Origin: an uncultured Eggerthella sp.
GTDB lineage: Bacteria; Actinomycetota; Coriobacteriia; Coriobacteriales; Eggerthellaceae
Length of the DNA: 64,000 nt
Direction of reading: 5' to 3'
Assembly (NCBI GenBank): GCA_900542525.1
Contig: UQNZ01000001.1
Coordinates: 124,001-188,000, forward strand
The notes beneath the pieces were generated by a model. The model was not told where the DNA came from and made no database searches. It was given only the letters and a program-made list of their open reading frames with translations. Numbering within the stretch: position 1 is the first letter of the stretch; the number at the start of each line of letters is the position of its first letter. Positions 53,022-61,736 of this stretch are shown in pieces. A program made the translations under genes and the position numbers.

Positions 53022-53283
53022 CGAATTTCTCCCTAGATTGCAAATCGGACTGTCGAAGGCTGCGGAAAAGACAGCGATAAAAAAAACCGTGCTCTCTAGG
53101 GTACACCAAAAGCCGCAGCTATTATGAAATGAAAAGCCAATCCAGACTCTTGCCACAAGAGCACCATCGCACGCCATATTGCAGATGGCAGAAGCAGCGA
53201 ACAATGCTGCATTTTCCAGGCGCGTTCGATACAATCCTAGTAATGGAATCGACATCCACGCGCACCACAAAAAAGGGGTTACG

Positions 53284-53799
53284 ATGTTCAGACCAATGCG
53301 CAGAAGCAAACAACAGCTTCCTCATGAAGAAGCGCTCGCTATCTTACGGGAAGGGAGCACGGGTATCCTCGCTCTTTCCGGCGACGATGGTTATCCGTAC
53401 ACGGTGCCGATCAACTATCTCTACGTTGAAGCCGTTGAGTCTGAAGCGCTCGGAAAGGTCTACTTCCACTCCGCAAAGGCAGGTCACAAGATCGAAGCGA
53501 TCGGACGCGATTCCAAAGCAAGCTTCTGCGTGATCGCGGACGACACGGTGCTTCCCGATAAATACTCTACAGCCTATAAAAGCGCTATCGCATTCGGTAC
53601 GGTTCGCCTCATTGAAGGAGATCTAGCTCACAAGGCGCTTTTCGATCTAGGCGACAAGTACAACCCTCATCACGAAGACCGTACGCTCGAGGAAGTCAAT
53701 TCCGCCGAGCATAAGTGCGCCATGATCGAATTCACGATCGAACACCTTACGGGCAAGGAATCGCACTCCTACCGCAAGCAACGCGAGCAGCAAGAATAA
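53284..53799 (+). CDS. NimA-like pyridoxamine 5'-phosphate oxidase family flavoprotein
   Basis: A 171-residue split-barrel flavin-binding protein. FRPMRRSKQQLPHEEALAIL and GSTGILALSGDDGYPYTVPI are typical of the NimA-like family, with YFHSAKAGHKIEAI and FCVIAD following as FMN-binding strands. NimA-like proteins reduce nitro compounds; most family members have unknown substrates. AAGGGG precedes the ATG; a longer upstream frame is not family-like. The next gene starts 10 nt after its stop. Confidence 0.8.
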   Translation: MFRPMRRSKQQLPHEEALAILREGSTGILALSGDDGYPYTVPINYLYVEAVESEALGKVYFHSAKAGHKIEAIGRDSKASFCVIADDTVLPDKYSTAYKSAIAFGTVRLIEGDLAHKALFDLGDKYNPHHEDRTLEEVNSAEHKCAMIEFTIEHLTGKESHSYRKQREQQE

Positions 53800-53809
53800 A
53801 GGAGTGGCG

Positions 53810-54268
53810 ATGGGTGCATTTGCAGATCGTGTCTTTGCGGTGGTGAAACAGATTCCACGTGGCAAGGTGGCAACCTACGGGCAGATCGCACGCATCATCG
53901 GCGCACCTCGCGCTGCGCGCTATGTCGGCTACGCCTTGCGTGCTAACCCCTCTCCTGGCACCGAACCCGGATCGATCCCCTGTCATCGCGTAGTGTTCAA
54001 GGATGGCCGCATGGCAACGGGTTTTGCGTTCGGCGGCCCCGAAGTCCAACAGCAGATGCTCGAAGAAGAGGGTGTGGAATTCGACAAAGAGGGCAAAGTG
54101 GCGATGGAGAGCTTTCTTTGGAATGGCGTTCCCGCCGATGAATCAGGCTTGCCCATGGGGCCACCCAGTGACTTCGACTGGGAAACAGAGCTCGCCGAAA
54201 GCCCCCTTCACAACTGCGAAACCTGCAAGCACCCCCGCCCCGATTGCCATAAGAATGCTCTAAGCTAA
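53810..54268 (+). CDS. MGMT-type methylated-DNA-cysteine methyltransferase with Cys-rich tail
   Basis: A 152-residue protein. AFADRVFAVVKQIPRGKVAT and YGQIARIIGAPRAARYVGYA are the DNA-binding helices of the MGMT domain; the acceptor cysteine is present in IPCHRVV. It therefore has the methyltransferase active site, not the alkyltransferase-like (Trp) one. After the usual end near residue 110 it adds about 40 residues with CETCKHPRPDCH, which could bind zinc or iron. The Ada-type N-terminal domain is absent. AAAGGAG precedes ATG 53810. The gene ends before a terminator shared with tRNA-Asp. Confidence 0.8.
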   Translation: MGAFADRVFAVVKQIPRGKVATYGQIARIIGAPRAARYVGYALRANPSPGTEPGSIPCHRVVFKDGRMATGFAFGGPEVQQQMLEEEGVEFDKEGKVAMESFLWNGVPADESGLPMGPPSDFDWETELAESPLHNCETCKHPRPDCHKNALS

Positions 54269-54273
54269 AAGAA

Positions 54274-54298
54274 AAGCCTCGGAATAATTCCGAGGCTT
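54274..54298 (-). terminator. Intrinsic terminator of tRNA-Asp (bidirectional)
   Basis: A perfect 11-bp stem (AAGCCTCGGAA/TTCCGAGGCTT) with a 3-nt loop. Read on the minus strand it is followed by TTCTTTTAG, so it ends the tRNA transcript. On the plus strand it lies just after the MGMT gene and may stop that transcript too. Confidence 0.8.
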
Positions 54299-54308
54299 GT
54301 ATTCAGAC

Positions 54309-54385
54309 TGGCGGGATGTACGGGACTCGAACCCGCGACCTCTGGCGTGACAGGCCAGCGCTCTAACCAACTGAGCTAACACCCC
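54309..54385 (-). tRNA. tRNA-Asp (GTC)
   Basis: Read on the minus strand, GGGGTGT pairs with ACATCCC (one G-U). The D-stem region TTAGCTCAGTTGGTTAGAGC, anticodon loop CTGTCAC on a CTGGC/GCCAG stem, and TTCGAGTC T-loop are normal. Discriminator G is followed by an encoded CCA (54309-54311 on the plus strand). The anticodon is GTC, so aspartate. Confidence 0.95.
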
Positions 54386-54405
54386 GTGCTTTATCAGCGT
54401 TGATT

Positions 54406-54433
54406 ATTATATCCATAAAAGACGCCGAAACAA
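54406..54433 (-). promoter_or_regulatory. Promoter of tRNA-Asp
   Basis: On the minus strand, TTGTTT (54433-54428) and a perfect TATAAT (54411-54406) are 16 nt apart. The tRNA begins about 20 nt after the -10. The remaining 54434-54635 region shows no supported gene. Confidence 0.7.
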
Positions 54434-54635
54434 GCCACAAAAGCAAAATTTCCGCCCACAGGAGCAAACGGTCACAAACACCTGCGATCTTAGCTAGCCT
54501 GTCGTATGCGCTACCGAACGAAACAAGCTGATCCTAAGATCATTTCGAACACGCATGCGATGATCGCACGAGAAGCGTACGTGCGGCGATTACGGAAAAG
54601 TTTGCGGTGAATAAAAGAGGCTTCTACCGAATGCG

Positions 54636-55706
54636 CTAGTTCTTCGCTCCGCGATTGCGCTTGCGATAATCCATCGCACCCTTGAATGCGCTTTGCGCAA
54701 CATCGCCCGCAACACCTACTGCCTTCGATGCAGCCCTGCGTGCAACGGGACCTGCCGCATCGCTCACTACCTGATAGGCACGTTGGTTGCGAATCTTCAT
54801 CGCAGCATCGGAGGCTGCGTTGCCTGCTTGTGAGAGCATGCCCGCAACACCAGCGATGCTACCGCCCTGCTCAAAATACGTAAGTGCCGCTTCGCCGATC
54901 GCGAGCGTGCCAAGATATCCCATACCGCCCTTCACGAGCCAGCCAAGCGCAGGCACGAAGCCTGCAACCTTGCGCGCGATACCACGGCACACGAGCGCAC
55001 CGGCAATGGTAGGAATGATCTCCTTGATACGATCCTCATCAAGCGGCTCGCCATACGCTGCCGCGATCTGCAACACCATCTTGATCTGGTTGAGCGTCAT
55101 AACGGGCATATCGGCACCAGGAACGAATACGAGCACGCCAATGCCTGCATTCTGGGCAGCAGTGAGCTGAATGGCATCTTGCGCGAGCGGGCGACGAACG
55201 AACGGATAGGCCAGCGAGAACGACAAACGCTTCTCGCGGTCGTGATCGATGATCCATGAACCGATCTTGTCAGCAAGCTTACCCTTGATCTCTTCGTCGA
55301 GTGGCTGCCCTGCAGGAAGCGAGATGAGTGCGTCGCTCGGAAGTGGATGACCCGCATCTTCTGCGCTTTGAATAACCTGATTGCCATGCTCAGCAATAAC
55401 GAGCACCGGGATATCCGCTTGACGAATGGTTGCCGCAATTGCACCAGTCTCCGAAGTCTGACCAGCTGCCATGACCACCAGATCGGTACCTTCCATAACG
55501 GAGATATCCTGCGAAGGATAATAACCCACGGTCAAACGCGAATTAACCGAAGAAGAGCTGAAGCCCGAACGCACGAACACCTGAAATTCTGGAGAAGCGG
55601 TTTCGTCGAGCAGAACCTGCACGGAAACGACCGTCTTACGCGCGCGCTCGATATCGAGCGCATCGGTGATCAGTGATTTGATATCGATCGATTTGAAATC
55701 GAACAT
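54636..55706 (-). CDS. DUF697-like protein of unknown function
   Basis: A 356-residue protein. The N-terminal half has an alternating beta/alpha order (VVVMAAGQTSETGAIAATIR, IPVLVIAEHG) reminiscent of a Rossmann-like, non-enzymatic domain. The C-terminal half contains the helical DUF697-type segment: LTAAQNAGIGVLVFVPGADM, then TLNQIKMVLQIAAAYGEPLD, and a weakly hydrophobic stretch (GFVPALGWLVKGGMGYLGTL). Proteins with this domain are often membrane-associated and adjacent to GTPases; no GTPase gene is present here. Function unknown. It begins 27 nt after rodA on the same strand and may be its downstream operon partner. Confidence 0.55.
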   Translation of the reverse strand: MFDFKSIDIKSLITDALDIERARKTVVSVQVLLDETASPEFQVFVRSGFSSSSVNSRLTVGYYPSQDISVMEGTDLVVMAAGQTSETGAIAATIRQADIPVLVIAEHGNQVIQSAEDAGHPLPSDALISLPAGQPLDEEIKGKLADKIGSWIIDHDREKRLSFSLAYPFVRRPLAQDAIQLTAAQNAGIGVLVFVPGADMPVMTLNQIKMVLQIAAAYGEPLDEDRIKEIIPTIAGALVCRGIARKVAGFVPALGWLVKGGMGYLGTLAIGEAALTYFEQGGSIAGVAGMLSQAGNAASDAAMKIRNQRAYQVVSDAAGPVARRAASKAVGVAGDVAQSAFKGAMDYRKRNRGAKN

Positions 55707-55733
55707 GCTTTCCCCCTCCTGGCAGCGCGCTGG

Positions 55734-56927
55734 TTATTGCGGCGCCTTTTCGCTGTGCACCCAAATGGAATTAATGAGCCCCAACATTACAAAGTTTACC
55801 AGCATGAAAGATGAACCGTAACTAATAAATGGTAACGGAATGCCCGTGATAGGCATGAGCCCCACGTCCATGCCGATGTTCTCAAGGATCTGAAATACCC
55901 ACATACCCACGACACACACGACGATGATCGTACCGAAAAGATCAGGGGCATTGCGCGCAACACGAATGCTCGTCACGATAAGTCCAAGGTAAAGCGCAAG
56001 CAGGAGAAGCGCGCCCACGAAACCGAACTCTTCAGCGAGCACGCAGAACACGAAGTCGGTCGGCGCTTCCGGCAAGAAGCCCAACGAAGACTGCGTTGCT
56101 TGCATGAAGCCTTTGCCGAAGAAGCCGCCCGAGCCGATGGCGATCTTTGCCTGTTGCAGGTTATAGCCATCGCCAGAGAGGTCGTAGCTCGAATCCATGA
56201 ACACGAGCAAACGACTGCGTTGGTAATCCTTGAGCAGCACATCGCTGCCGACTATCCCATCGAGAATCGGATCGAGCATGAACACACCCACTACCAGCAC
56301 CGCAAGAATGGCAGCAGTTGCCACTAAAAAGCGCCAATTTGCCCCGCCGATGATGAGCGCGAATGCAGCGATGCAGAGATATACCAAACCCGTTCCCATG
56401 TCGGGCTGTGTCATAACGCAGATGAACGGAATAGCTAAAATACCGAGCGCCTTAAGGTATTCGCGCAGGTCATCGAGGCGGCCACCGTAACGCGACATGA
56501 TACTTGCCGCCAAAAGCACCACCGTGATCTTCGCGAACTCACCCGGCTGCATGCTCAAACCGCCGATACGGATCCATGAGTTCGCGCCATTCACTTCCCT
56601 ACCGATGAAGGGCAAGTGGGGCGAGAGCAGCAAGACAACGTTGATCACCACGAAAAAGGTCGTGAACCCCGAAAGCGCACGATAATCGAAACGACTCACC
56701 AACACAAAAAGCACGATGCCGATGATCACACCCGCTACCTGCGTAGTGAAGTTGAAGTCGGAATCGGCAGAAGTAGCCGAGAATTGCACGATAAGCCCGT
56801 AGATAACGAGTGCCGCAAAGCAGGCAACGAAAGGTAAGTTGAAGTACTTGAACCGATGCGACTTGAATGTTTTCGCCAGATCAGGATCACGCGGTTGAAC
56901 GGAGTCGATCTCAACCATTTCACTCAT
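55734..56927 (-). CDS. rodA: SEDS glycosyltransferase RodA (FtsW/RodA/SpoVE family)
   Basis: RodA polymerises peptidoglycan glycan strands with PBP2 for cell elongation. The 397-residue product has 10 membrane helices. GANSWIRIGGLSMQPGEFAK is the SEDS signature, with the catalytic region around QPDMGTGLVYLCI. The C-terminal PITGIPLPFISYGSSFMLVN is the family ending. ATG 56927 overlaps the end of the PBP2 gene by 8 nt with GGGGGTGG before it; a GTG at 56936 is an alternative. Next to mrdA and mreDCB, RodA is favoured over FtsW. Confidence 0.93.
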   Translation of the reverse strand: MSEMVEIDSVQPRDPDLAKTFKSHRFKYFNLPFVACFAALVIYGLIVQFSATSADSDFNFTTQVAGVIIGIVLFVLVSRFDYRALSGFTTFFVVINVVLLLSPHLPFIGREVNGANSWIRIGGLSMQPGEFAKITVVLLAASIMSRYGGRLDDLREYLKALGILAIPFICVMTQPDMGTGLVYLCIAAFALIIGGANWRFLVATAAILAVLVVGVFMLDPILDGIVGSDVLLKDYQRSRLLVFMDSSYDLSGDGYNLQQAKIAIGSGGFFGKGFMQATQSSLGFLPEAPTDFVFCVLAEEFGFVGALLLLALYLGLIVTSIRVARNAPDLFGTIIVVCVVGMWVFQILENIGMDVGLMPITGIPLPFISYGSSFMLVNFVMLGLINSIWVHSEKAPQ

Positions 56928-59034
56928 TCGATCCACCCCCTGCTGGCTTTGTCTTGCCTGGTGTTCCTACCGAGATCTTCTTGTAGTCGATGGTAACACC
57001 ATTGGAATAGTCGATCGCTGCCTTCATCACTTGCGCAGCCACCGGCGAAGCCACTGCACCACCCGAGCCACCTTCTTCGATGCAGAGCGCAAGTGCAAAG
57101 CGCGGATCCTCATAAGGGGCATAACAAGCGAACCACGCAAAGTCCTGCTTACCAGCAACTTCTGCCGTACCGGTCTTGGCAGCGAAGGTGAAATCGTAGC
57201 GCGAGAAGTCGTTTGAAACATCGTGATTTTCCGTCGCAACACCGCGCAGCGCATCACGTACGATCTGATAGTTCGCTTCGCTAACATCGGGAGTAGCGTT
57301 CTCGACCACAGGCGCCTCGACCACCACGTCTCCAGCAGAATTGCGCACCTCTTTCAGTAAGTGCGGCTGCAGGAGCTTGCCTGTTGCCACCGCCGCATAG
57401 CCGCGTGCAACCTGCAGGGGCGTGACGAGCACGTAGCCCTGACCGATGGCCATATTCGAGATATCGCCCGGCAGCCACTGCGCTTCGGTGGGAACATCGC
57501 GGAAGTAGTCCGCCTTCCATTCAGGCGTGGGAATGCGCCCCTGCGCCTCACCCGCCAGATCGATATTCGTAAGCGCCGAATAGCCGAATTCTTTGATGAA
57601 ATCCTGCATGGCCTCATTGCCGATCGCATTGCGCGCATTATAAAAATCGCGTGCGATCTCGTAGAACACTACGTCACAAGAGACCACGATGCCTTCACGG
57701 AACGTAAGCCAACCATGGCCGCTGTGCTCCCAACATTTCTGCGGGTACTCTTCACCGAACCCCGTCCAGGTGCCCGTGCAGTTCCACGCCTTGGTCGCAT
57801 CGGCAAACCCATAGGTAAGGCCTGCGAGACCCGTGAACGCCTTGAAGCACGAAGCTGCGGGATACGTGCCTGCGATCGCACGGTTCATGAGCGGATAGTG
57901 GGATTCTTCTGTTTGGTAAGCATCCCACATGTCTTGCGAGATGCCCCCGATGAAGTGCTCGGGCTCATAGGATGGATAGTTCGCCATAGCAAGCACGCCA
58001 CCCGTCTTCACATCGATGCACACGAGTGAAGCCGCGGTTCCTGTCCCCCCTTGCACGAGTTCACGCAACGCCGTATCGGCAACATATTGCACGGGAGCAG
58101 CGAGCGTAAGATAGATGTCGTTGCCCTTGGCGGGTTCCGATACGCTCACGACCTGCTGGATCTCGCCCGAGGCGTCGGTGATGAACGTGCGCTGACCATG
58201 GTCGCCAGCAAGCACGTCATCATAAGACTGCTCGATGCCCGCCTTACCGACCGCATCACCCATCTCAATATCGCGCCCTTCAGTAACATTCTTCAGATCT
58301 TCTGTCGAAGAAGCGCCCGTGTAGCCGAGCACATGAGCGGCAAGAGCACCGTAAGGATAGATGCGATCGGAACGAATTTGGGTGGATACGCCGGGAAAAG
58401 CGTCCCGGTGTTCATTGATGTAGGCCACATCGCGCAAACGTACGTCCTTTGCAACCACGCGCTGCGATTGCGCACCCGTGGAAGCATCGAGGATGCGCGC
58501 ACGCACCACATCGTAGGGAATGCCCAACAGTGCTGAAAGACGCAAGATAACATTCGTGTTGTTCGCGACATCAGCATCAGCAAGCACGGTTTGCACCTGG
58601 CGATTTGTTACCAGAGGCACGCCGTCGCGATCATAGATCACGCCTCGCGGTGCGGGGGTGCGCACGGTAGTGTAGAGATTCGATTCAGCTTCACGCTGAT
58701 AGCTCGCCGAACTTACCACCTGCAAGCCGAAGAGCTTCACGGCAAGCGCACTGAAAGCAGCCGCAACGATAACTCCAACCGCAAGGAAGCGATTGCGCTG
58801 CGCATTGGCTGCGCCCGAAGAGGTAGTGCCAGTTGCAGAATAGGAAGTGTTACCGATGCTTGCGCCATCGACCTTCGGAGCGTGCGCTGAAATACCCACC
58901 GAAGAGATGGAGCGAACGCCCATCTTATTGCGCATGCGCACGTGCGAAGTGGATGAACGCCAGCGGAAGAACACCACGAGCGCAATAGTGATAAGAACAA
59001 GCGATATGACAACGACAACGATAGTGGCGAGCAT
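56920..59034 (-). CDS. mrdA: Penicillin-binding protein 2 (elongasome transpeptidase)
   Basis: A 704-residue class B PBP that cross-links peptidoglycan with RodA. Two membrane helices are seen: residues 3 to 25 and about 82 to 103. Between them lies a Ser/Thr/Gly/Ala-rich linker. The dimerisation domain follows (TPAPRGVIYDRDGVPLVTNR). The transpeptidase domain has S-x-x-K in YPAASCFKAFT, S-x-D in VVSCDVVFYE (as in E. coli PBP2) and K-T-G in AAKTGTAEV. The extra N-terminal helix is unusual, since PBP2 normally has one. The gene overlaps rodA by 8 nt and begins 12 nt after mreD. Confidence 0.93.
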   Translation of the reverse strand: MLATIVVVVISLVLITIALVVFFRWRSSTSHVRMRNKMGVRSISSVGISAHAPKVDGASIGNTSYSATGTTSSGAANAQRNRFLAVGVIVAAAFSALAVKLFGLQVVSSASYQREAESNLYTTVRTPAPRGVIYDRDGVPLVTNRQVQTVLADADVANNTNVILRLSALLGIPYDVVRARILDASTGAQSQRVVAKDVRLRDVAYINEHRDAFPGVSTQIRSDRIYPYGALAAHVLGYTGASSTEDLKNVTEGRDIEMGDAVGKAGIEQSYDDVLAGDHGQRTFITDASGEIQQVVSVSEPAKGNDIYLTLAAPVQYVADTALRELVQGGTGTAASLVCIDVKTGGVLAMANYPSYEPEHFIGGISQDMWDAYQTEESHYPLMNRAIAGTYPAASCFKAFTGLAGLTYGFADATKAWNCTGTWTGFGEEYPQKCWEHSGHGWLTFREGIVVSCDVVFYEIARDFYNARNAIGNEAMQDFIKEFGYSALTNIDLAGEAQGRIPTPEWKADYFRDVPTEAQWLPGDISNMAIGQGYVLVTPLQVARGYAAVATGKLLQPHLLKEVRNSAGDVVVEAPVVENATPDVSEANYQIVRDALRGVATENHDVSNDFSRYDFTFAAKTGTAEVAGKQDFAWFACYAPYEDPRFALALCIEEGGSGGAVASPVAAQVMKAAIDYSNGVTIDYKKISVGTPGKTKPAGGGSNE

Positions 59035-59046
59035 GGCACGTACCCC

Positions 59047-59574
59047 TTAGCGGAAACGTTGTTTTTTATCCACCGACCACGCTTCATTGCCCGATGAAAC
59101 ATCAGGGAATTTGCGCGCCACCAAATAGAGAAGAACACACAGAATAAGGTTGAAGATAGTTGCCGGAAGAGCACGCGCAGCGATCAGGTCGAAGAATGCT
59201 GCCGGATACCCCAAAACAAGCTGCACGATAACAACGACCATCTCGTAGAACAAAAGCGACACCGCACATGAGACGAGCACCATGGCAATGCTCGATTTAT
59301 CGAGCACTTCGAACACGCGCGAAAGCGCAAATGAGATGATGAGCAGCAAGAGCGAAGTGAGTCCGAAGGGAATCTGCGTGAAGAGATCCGATATGATGCC
59401 CATCACGAACGCATAGACATAAGTAGTATCTTCAGGACGCACGATCGAAAGCACGATCACGAAGGCAACGATGAAGCTCGGAACAACCGAATAGATAGCG
59501 ATGATGGGTGCGATCACGATCTGCAGCAAGACGACCACCGCCGCAGAGATGAGAGGAACGAGCTTTTCACGCAT
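59047..59574 (-). CDS. mreD: Rod shape-determining protein MreD
   Basis: A 175-residue polytopic membrane protein of the elongation machinery. Five or six helices are visible from the N-terminus (LISAAVVVLLQIVIAPIIAI). The segment YVYAFVMGIISDLFTQIPFG matches the family's G-x-x-x-D motif. It starts 3 nt after the mreC stop and ends with a basic KKQRFR tail. Identity rests mostly on context and helix pattern, as MreD sequences diverge strongly. Confidence 0.9.
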   Translation of the reverse strand: MREKLVPLISAAVVVLLQIVIAPIIAIYSVVPSFIVAFVIVLSIVRPEDTTYVYAFVMGIISDLFTQIPFGLTSLLLLIISFALSRVFEVLDKSSIAMVLVSCAVSLLFYEMVVVIVQLVLGYPAAFFDLIAARALPATIFNLILCVLLYLVARKFPDVSSGNEAWSVDKKQRFR

Positions 59575-59577
59575 GGG

Positions 59578-60579
59578 CTACTCCCCTCCTTCTTGGTTCG
59601 GTTCAGACGATTCACCCGAAGGCTGACCGCCACCCTGCTGATCGCCGTTATCCCCGCTTGCCGCCCTACGGCTCGCAAGCGTTTGGGGATCGACAGCGCG
59701 CACGATCGCTTCATTATCGGCAGCGTTGGTATCACCCATGCTGATAACGACGAGCGCTTCAGAGATGTTGTTGAACGACGCATTCGGCGTGACCACGATC
59801 GTACGCGACGCGCTGCCAGGGCGCTGCTCGATCTTAGTGATCATACCCACTACCAGACCACGATAATAGCCGCCACCCAGGCCGGAAGTGATAACGACAT
59901 CGCCTTCTTTGATCTCAACGTTATCGTCGATACCTTCGAGATAGAGCGTGCCTTCGACCGAGCCACGCAAGATGCCTTCGGCGCGAGACGATTGAACGAG
60001 CACCGAAACACCACTTTGCGGGTCGGTGAGCAAACGGACATCGCACGTAACAGGTGTGGTCGAAGTCACCTGACCGATAACACCCGTGGCGCCCATGACA
60101 GGCATGCCATTCTTGATGCCTGATGCACTGCCTGCATCGAGCGTGATGGAGCGGTTATAGGAATCGGTAGAATAGCCGACCACACGCGCAGAGATAGAGG
60201 TGAAACCATAGGCATCGGCAAGCCCGATGAGCGACTCCAGACGTGCTGCTTCTTGGCGGTATTCTTCAAGTTCAACGACCATCTGTGAAAGACGAGCGTT
60301 GTTCTCTTTGAGCTGATTGTAAGATACGTCCGATGCAGTAAGGTCTTCGACCGACATCGATCCCGAAACCGCAAGCGAACCCACCGTGGTACCAACCGCC
60401 GTGAGCGGCGTCACCAAGGAGGAGGTGGTGTTTTGCAGCGTATGGATCGGGCCTTCCTCGCCTTCACGAGCATAGGCAACGAAGAGAATAAGGGAGACCA
60501 CAAGGAGAACGATCAGGAGTGTTCTTCCTCCTAGATGGCCACCGAACTGCACTGGATTGTTCTTGATCTTCAGGGCCAT
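59578..60579 (-). CDS. mreC: Rod shape-determining protein MreC
   Basis: A 333-residue protein with a short cytoplasmic N-terminus, one membrane helix (TLLIVLLVVSLILFVAYA, residues about 19 to 37), a coiled coil (YNQLKENNARLSQMVVELEE, residues about 85 to 120) and a two-beta-barrel extracellular part (GMPVMGATGVIGQVTSTTPV; GDVVITSGLGGGYYRGLVVG). A disordered, Gly/Ser/Glu-rich tail ends the protein. MreC links MreB filaments to RodA and PBP2. It begins 15 nt after mreB. Confidence 0.95.
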   Translation of the reverse strand: MALKIKNNPVQFGGHLGGRTLLIVLLVVSLILFVAYAREGEEGPIHTLQNTTSSLVTPLTAVGTTVGSLAVSGSMSVEDLTASDVSYNQLKENNARLSQMVVELEEYRQEAARLESLIGLADAYGFTSISARVVGYSTDSYNRSITLDAGSASGIKNGMPVMGATGVIGQVTSTTPVTCDVRLLTDPQSGVSVLVQSSRAEGILRGSVEGTLYLEGIDDNVEIKEGDVVITSGLGGGYYRGLVVGMITKIEQRPGSASRTIVVTPNASFNNISEALVVISMGDTNAADNEAIVRAVDPQTLASRRAASGDNGDQQGGGQPSGESSEPNQEGGE

Positions 60580-60594
60580 GTGCTAGATGAGCTC

Positions 60595-61650
60595 CTATTT
60601 CGAACGCATCAATATCTGTTTGAGAGCGGCTGGTGTTTCGAGAACTTTCAAGCAGCCAGTTACCACGTTGGTAAGGGCGGTTTCGCTCGTCCAGACCGGA
60701 ATCTCGAGCTTATTGGTGAGATAACGGTCGAGACCCGAAAGCAATCCACCACCACCGGTGAGCAGGATGCCATTGGAGATGATGTCCGATGCCAAGTCAG
60801 GATTGGTCTTCTTGAAGGTTTCTTTAATGTGAACAACCATTTCGTCAATAGGTTCCTGGAGCGCCTCGCGCACATCTTCGGATTGGATCGTGACCTCTTT
60901 CGGCTGTTCAGTAAGCACATCCTGGCCGGAGATGATCATGTCGCGTTCGCGCCCATCTTCGAAGGGAAGGATGGAACCGATCTTGATCTTGATGACCTCT
61001 GCCGTACGCTCACCGATCTTGATGCCCAAGAGATCGCGCAGGTGCATGGCGATCGCTTCATCGAGACGATTGCCTGCCAAGCGAAGCGAAGAGGATGTAA
61101 CGATGCCGCCAAGCGAAATGACCGCCACTTCAGTGGTGCCACCACCGATATCGACGACCATCGAACCCGTAGGTTCGGTAACAGGCAGATCGGCACCCAT
61201 CGCAGCAGCCATGGGCTCTTCGATGAGATATGCCTGGCGCGCGCCCGCCTGGATGGTAGCCTCGAACACCGCGCGTTTTTCAACCGACGTTGCACCACAG
61301 GGGATGCACACGACGATGCGCGGCTTGGGCTGCCAAGGATAGCGACGCGGAGCCGCTTTATTGATGAACGCCGAGATCATAGCTTCCGTGATGTCGTAGT
61401 CAGAAACCACGCCATCATGGAGAGGGTGTTCGGCAGAGAAGGTATCGGGAGTGTGGTTGATCATGTTCTTCGCTTCATGACCAACAGCCAGAACGCGGTG
61501 CGTGCTGCGCTCGATGGCCACAACGGAAGGCTCGTTGATCACGACTCCTTGCCCGCTGATGCCGACAAGCGTATTTGCAGTTCCGAGGTCGATTGCCATA
61601 TCGTATGACGATGACGACGAAGCGCTCTGGATAAAATCAAAAAAGGACAT
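60595..61650 (-). CDS. mreB: Rod shape-determining protein MreB
   Basis: A 351-residue actin homologue that guides lateral wall synthesis. Phosphate-1 loop MAIDLGTANTLVGISGQGVV, phosphate-2 region VVDIGGGTTEVAVISLGG and the adenosine motif LLTGGGGLLSGLDRYL are all present. Length is typical. It is the first gene of the mreB-mreC-mreD-mrdA-rodA run, an order common in Actinobacteria and Firmicutes that keep rod growth machinery. The gap to the upstream hydrogenase gene is 86 nt, enough for its own promoter. Confidence 0.96.
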   Translation of the reverse strand: MSFFDFIQSASSSSSYDMAIDLGTANTLVGISGQGVVINEPSVVAIERSTHRVLAVGHEAKNMINHTPDTFSAEHPLHDGVVSDYDITEAMISAFINKAAPRRYPWQPKPRIVVCIPCGATSVEKRAVFEATIQAGARQAYLIEEPMAAAMGADLPVTEPTGSMVVDIGGGTTEVAVISLGGIVTSSSLRLAGNRLDEAIAMHLRDLLGIKIGERTAEVIKIKIGSILPFEDGRERDMIISGQDVLTEQPKEVTIQSEDVREALQEPIDEMVVHIKETFKKTNPDLASDIISNGILLTGGGGLLSGLDRYLTNKLEIPVWTSETALTNVVTGCLKVLETPAALKQILMRSK

Positions 61651-61685
61651 GCGTGTTCCTCACGGTCTTTATCGTGCAGCTTTCG

Positions 61686-61712
61686 ATTCTATCATAGGCA
61701 CCGCGTACGCAA
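61686..61712 (-). promoter_or_regulatory. Possible promoter of mreB operon
   Basis: On the minus strand TTGCGT (61712-61707) and TAGAAT (61691-61686) are 15 nt apart, 36 nt before the mreB ATG. The spacing is short, so this is weak. Confidence 0.3.
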
Positions 61713-61736
61713 AAGGACACGGTGCATGAGTGGAGC

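Noticed and set aside
54434..54635. Small RNA or gene beyond the tRNA-Asp promoter
   Set aside because: Only short, weak palindromes are present, with no promoter/terminator pair or coding frame.
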